DNA of 64,000 bases from Parus major. Its lineage: Eukaryota; Chordata; Aves; Passeriformes; Paridae. The notes beneath the pieces are model-generated. The model worked only from the letters and a program-made list of their open reading frames with translations. It ran no database searches and was not told the origin of the DNA. Position numbers and translations under genes: made by a program. Where the stretch lies: positions 54,056,580 through 54,120,579 of the forward strand of contig NC_031774.1 of NCBI RefSeq assembly GCF_001522545.3, in the 5' to 3' direction. This document shows positions 59,461-64,000 of this stretch, in pieces (position 1 is the stretch's first letter; each line of letters starts with the position of its first letter).

Positions 59461-62400
59461 TGGGGCTGGATGTGCTGCCACAGCCCAGGGCTGGCAGAGG
59501 AGATGGGAATGAGCTCTCATCTCCTTAAGGAATGTCGAGGCATCCTGGAGCAATGAGGAATAACAACCCTGGACTCACACTTCTCAAGGTCTGGGTGGGC
59601 AAAAGGAGCAGTGCCAGGTCAGTGGAGCAGGCATGCACCAGGATCCTGGGGCTGCTCCTCCTCCAGGTGCTGCAGAGACCCAGAACAACATTTGGGAGCA
59701 CCAGCCTGGCACGAGGGTCACTTCTGAAAGCCACCTTTGAGAGACCTCATCTGTCTGGAAAGAAGGGAGGTGAGAGCCCTTTCCAGCACCTGTGTGGGCG
59801 TCTGATCTGTGCCATGTTCATCTCCTGCTCTGGAGAAGGACCTGCTTCAACATCCAAGGTTTATCAAACACCATGAAGCGTCTGAGGAGCGATCTGGGAG
59901 TTGGACAAGGGAGGGAAGGTGGCTGGGAGCAAGCCTGTGGAAGACAGCTGGGGCTGTGGTCAGAAAGGAAAGGTCTGCTGCAGCAAAGCATGCACAGTTA
60001 ATGCTCAGCCTGTGATGCAAGAGCGGGGGAGATGCAGCATGTCAGGAAACATCTACAGTGCAGATACAATCAGGCTGAAAACACACAGAGCATGCCAAGG
60101 AAGTAACCTTGAATGTCTGCTGGTATTTTTCTCTGGAAAGCAACAACAGGATATTACAAAGGGACAGAAGCATGGACGTGGTTGCCAGTTCTTACCAAGA
60201 TACATAAATTACCTGCCCTGGAAATGAGCATGAAAGCAAAAACTGTTTATGCCCAGTCCCAGACCAGGGCTCCTTAAAAGGCCAGCCCTGGCTCCACTTG
60301 CAGCAGTGCCCCACTGAGCTGTCACAGTCAGCTGGAGGTTTTGACAGCAGGGTGGTCGCATTCAGCATTAGAGCTCAGCCTTTCCACTGGGTGTGCAGGG
60401 AAAAGGCCTTGGAAAACGCTCCCACTGCAAGAGAAATGTCCTGCACCAGCCACACTCTGTGTGTCAGGCATCTGCTGCTGGGAACAAGCAGCTAGCCTAT
60501 ATTCAGATTTTATTTCTAGAAGTTTTAATCTCTCTCTCTTCTGATAAATGATTAATTGCTCAGATGAGCCGAACCAGAAACTGGCAAATCAAAGCCACCC
60601 TTGTTTTGAAAACACATTGCCCACAAACCCCGGTTTAGCACCATGCCCCACAGCAGGAGAAACACAAACCCCAGCAGAATATAGCACCCGTAGCTCCCAA
60701 CCTTTAGTACCCAAATTTAGGCATGTGGATAGAGCAGCTTAACCCCGAGGATTGCTGGGACCCATATAGACCATCAGAGTCAATGGAAGCAGCAGGTGCT
60801 TGGAAACACTGTGAATCAAAGCACTCGTTTAGGGCACTAAATATAGAGCAAAATTCAAACACCCAGGCTGGAAAATGTCGGCCATGTGCTCCCTCCACTG
60901 CCCTGTGCTGTACACAGACTGCTGCCACACCATGCCCCTAGAAGGTGCTGGCTCTCTGCTCCCACCACCACTGCCCATTAACAGCTTTATATCCAGGGTG
61001 ACACAGTGCAAAGAGGGTTCTCCTCCTCACTTTTTTAGATGATATTGCTGCACTTGAGATAACCTCGCTGGTTTATCTGCACTGGAAGTGGTGTCAGCAG
61101 ACTGTCAGAACACCTCAGGGGACCTGCAGTGTCCGTGGGGCCTTGGGGCCGTGCAGGAGGGCAGTGCCACCATGCCAGCCAGCCTCTCCAGGCTGAGGGT
61201 GGCCTCCAGGCACATCCCAGTGGCCTAGGGGGCCCAGGCAGCACCCTTGCACTTCCCAGTGCATGCTTCAAGAATATCTTGAGAGAGCAAATGGTTATCA
61301 TTTAATTAAAAATTAAAAAAAAAGGTTGAAGATAAATAGAGAGGAGAGCCTGCTGATCCACACTCACCTTTTAACTTGTCCAAGTGTCCGGGTCCAGCAA
61401 GTTTTACCTCCCATTGAGAAGCTGCTGCACTCACCATTTCTGTTTTCTTTTGGGAAGTGGGGATGAGAAATTGTTGAGCCTGTGGTGCCACGTGGAGGGA
61501 CCAGTCCTGTCTGGAGGAGTTTTAGCCCCATGGAAGGCAGAGCATGTCAGGGATTTCACCTCAGCCAGAAAAAAGAGCTGGTTGGCACATTCCCTGCACA
61601 GGCTGACTGGGGGATTCAGCACTGAACAGCCCTTTCTGTCACCCCTTTGCACCTCCTAGTAAGTAACACATGGAGGAGTTTGGAGTGGAGCCCAGTGATG
61701 CAGACATACATCAGTGAGGGGACCACCAAAGAGGGAAGCACTTAGATAAGCCACATGTCAGAAGGAGAAACAGATACAAACTGTCCCATATTTTCTAACC
61801 CATGGAGAGGTCAGACCCCAGGTCCACAGTTAGAAAGGGCACAGAAGGTGGGACAACCCACCCCCTTCTCCCCAACAGCTATCATACAACATTTTGTGAT
61901 GATGCTCCACCTACATGTTTATTTGAAACTATAACCCCTAGATACACAAAACTGATTTTGAGCTTGATTTTTTCCAGCACTTGCAGGTATCTGGACCTAA
62001 AAAATCCCTGCCAGAGTCTTTCTTCTGCTCCTAAAACAACGAGCTGACTGAAGCAGTTGTCAGACATGGGTAAGCTTTTCCCAAGAGGCAGACAGTGATG
62101 AACCAGAGCTGATGCTCTCTGATAAATAATGGTGGGGAGAAGTCTCCTGGGCTGCTCTCCTCACAGTTTGAGCAGCCACATGTCTGCCCAGGGCAGGGCA
62201 CAGGGCAATGGCCACCAGCCACCCACCTCTTCCTCTTCCTCCCTTCTGCCTCTCCAGCAGCAAACCACGAGTGGTGGTGGTGCAGCATTAACGTGGTCCT
62301 TTTGGCCTCACCTTGAAGAGTGCAGGACTCTTGGTGGATTCACCAGTTTTGAGACAGACTGTGCCAGCTGTGACTTGTGGCACAGCTCTTCAGCAGCAGA

Positions 62401-63184
62401 GGAATTGAAGAGGGGTGAACCAGTGCAGTGTGGTACCTACCTAACCCTCACCTCTAGACATTACTGATGTAGCATTCCCCAGAACACAGTCTTCTTCTAC
62501 CCTCACTGATGCCCACATCCTTTTCAGCCTCCTTGCTGCTGGGAAGGCTGCAGGGCTCATTCCTGTACTGCCTGGTGTGCACAAATCCTTGTCATTGGCA
62601 TATCCACCCTCTCCAGCCCTGCCCCAAATAAACAGGATCACCATGCTCAGGCCCACTGTGGACCCTCACACCCCAGTGCTGCCCCTTGCAGACAGTCATG
62701 GTGGGGTGAGCTTCTCAAGGGATCCCAGCACTCAGAACAATGGGATTCAGACAGCTTTGATCTAACAAGAGCCAGCAGCATGCAGAGCCAAGGCAGGAAA
62801 CAACCACTTCTTCTTTCTCATCAGTCTTGAAGCCAGCATGGGTCAAAAGGAAATCAGTGCACCAGGGATGGTCAAGAAAGGATCTGAACAGTGTACAGAA
62901 CAGTGCTGGCCTTTGTGGGGTGCCCATACATCAGATGCTGTTCAGTTTGGTCAACCTGACTCCAAAGGAACAGAGAATAATTTGGAAGGGTCATATAGGA
63001 AAACCAGCTGGAGACCTGGAACAGGTCTGCAAGTGGAAAGAGACTGACTTTGAGCTCCAAGACTTAGGGAGAAAGTGGTGTCTGCAGTGTAAATCCCAAA
63101 TGTTGTGGAGATGGAGAGGGAACAACTGCTTGCTGTTTTTTTGTCCTCACTGAGGAGCAGGTTTGCAACAAACGGAATGAAGCA

Positions 63185-63475
63185 CTTTTCCACCCAATTC
63201 ATGGTGCAGTTGTGCAACTCATTGCCACACGATGTTGTGGAGGCCTAGAGCATAAAAAGGATGATGTGATGCTACAGAGGAGAGATGCCTATCAAATATG
63301 ACCCTAAACTGCTGACTGACTGTGACCCTAAATGAGCTGGATGGGTGTGAGAAGGGCTCACACTGCAATTTGCTGCTGTCTTGCACTTTGTGTAAGCATC
63401 TTCCACCGGCCACTGCAGGCCAGAGGAGGCTACAGTAGATGGACCTTTGATCTGCACCAGTACAGCTGTTGGCAG
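63185..63475 (+). repeat. Old L3/CR1-type LINE 3' end
   Basis: 'CAACTCATTGCCACACGATGTTGTGGAGGCC' matches the box 'gaactcattgccacaggatgttgtggaggcc' found in old CR1/L3 tails of turtles and crocodilians. At the other end 'CCGGCCACTGCAGG' and 'TAGATGGACCTTTGATCTGCACCAGTACAGCTGTTGG' match 'ctggccactgttgg' and 'tagatggacctttggtctgacccagtatggctgttc'. The two boxes are about 200 bp apart, as in those elements. This is a different and older lineage from the CR1 copies at 34 and 46 kb. Sequence from 62870 to 63185 may be its more decayed 5' extension, but I could not match it. Confidence 0.65.
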
Positions 63476-64000
63476 AGCAACTTCCACCCACAGGTGGGGC
63501 TTCATGAAGGAGTAGGTGGGGTTATGCCCAGAGTTATGCCTGCAGGCAGATGGCCAAGCCTTCAAAGGGCCTTCTGTAGGCCGCTGCCACAGCAGTTTCC
63601 AAACCTGCTCCACAGCTCCCTGCCCAAGCTCCTTTCACAGCCTATCAGCCAAATCTGCCACAGGGAGAAGTCCCCTCCAACCCAAGCCTCCTTCAGATGG
63701 GTGGAAGAAAAGACAGGGTAGCAGCTGAGAAAGACCCACAAGTTAGCAAGTCTCTCCCTACCCAACAGGACTGAAGGATTTGCATTTGGTTGGCTGTGGG
63801 GTCCTTTTTTTTTTGCCAGAACATTTGAAAGCATCAGCCTCTCTTGGGAGCCCAAAGGTCAGAAAACATCCTGCCTCCCTAATCATGGTCTTGCATCCTT
63901 ACAGAATGTCACACTTACACCTGCAAAGAGATCCTTCTGCCTTATCCACCGCTGGAAACCAAGAAATCTTAGTTTGACTTCGGCAAAGAACATTCATTCC
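63476..64000. other. Unique sequence to the window edge
   Basis: No gene or repeat recognised. A T run occurs near 63806-63815. Open frames of up to 129 codons on both strands overlap and carry no recognisable domain. Confidence 0.5.

Larger units (their letters stand above)
47231..63184. other. Non-coding unique sequence with simple repeats
   Basis: Sixteen kilobases with only simple repeats, one doubtful CR1 scrap and the candidate elements listed. A CpG-bearing patch with paired TTATC (GATA-like) sites lies near 48270-48380. The part at 62830-63184 may be decayed 5' sequence of the L3-like LINE. No open frame above about 200 codons and no recognisable protein. Confidence 0.5.

Noticed and set aside
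1..64000. tRNA genes, CRISPR arrays, operons, insertion sequences
   Set aside because: No tRNA B-box or cloverleaf was seen, no regularly spaced repeats, and the sequence is vertebrate in character, so bacterial features do not apply.

Overview
The window looks like nuclear DNA from a bird, probably a passerine. The evidence is repeat content: short, 5'-truncated CR1 LINE tails in avian style (ends related to the ATTCTATGA repeat, and the internal signature of fresh avian CR1s at 34024-34335 and 46795-47230). There is no recognisable L1 or Alu/B1 body. All of this was judged by eye from remembered family consensus, without any database search.

I find no protein-coding gene that I can support in these 64 kb. 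Open frames are numerous but short, occur on both strands and in overlapping frames, are low in complexity or run through repeats, and none translates to a protein family I recognise. No tRNA, rRNA, CRISPR array, intact transposon or provirus was seen. The window is best read as intergenic DNA (gene desert) or the inside of a very long intron. Small untranslated or non-coding RNA exons cannot be excluded.

Layout. 1-6100: unique sequence with one CR1 relic (5310-5565) and a CpG-bearing block near 4500-4640. 6115-6430: the most structured stretch, with a MIR SINE relic, a very dense 70-bp CpG cluster and an AT-rich homeobox-like block. 6430-18290: mostly unique DNA with two motif-dense blocks (about 10780-10875 and 13400-13640) and a GC-rich stretch with a G-quadruplex motif (15480-16560). 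18295-27350: a MIR-like relic, an AT repeat, a 10-bp inverted repeat with POU-like sites, a CR1 relic, a CA microsatellite and an AAAAT-type repeat. 27350-35100: MIR-like and CR1 fragments, and a poly-A tract flanked by a 9-bp direct repeat. 35100-42000: candidate regulatory blocks, the clearest at 41140-41570. 43385-47230: a MIR-like relic and the longest CR1 tail. 47230-64000: mostly unique DNA with simple repeats, a CR1-like scrap, an RFX-like palindrome and, near the right edge, an old L3/CR1-type LINE tail of the kind common in turtles and crocodilians.

No gene system could be assembled. The most useful leads are candidate conserved non-coding elements (inferred from clustered transcription-factor-like motifs and retained CpGs) and the repeat fossils. 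A multi-species alignment would decide the first and RepeatMasker the second.
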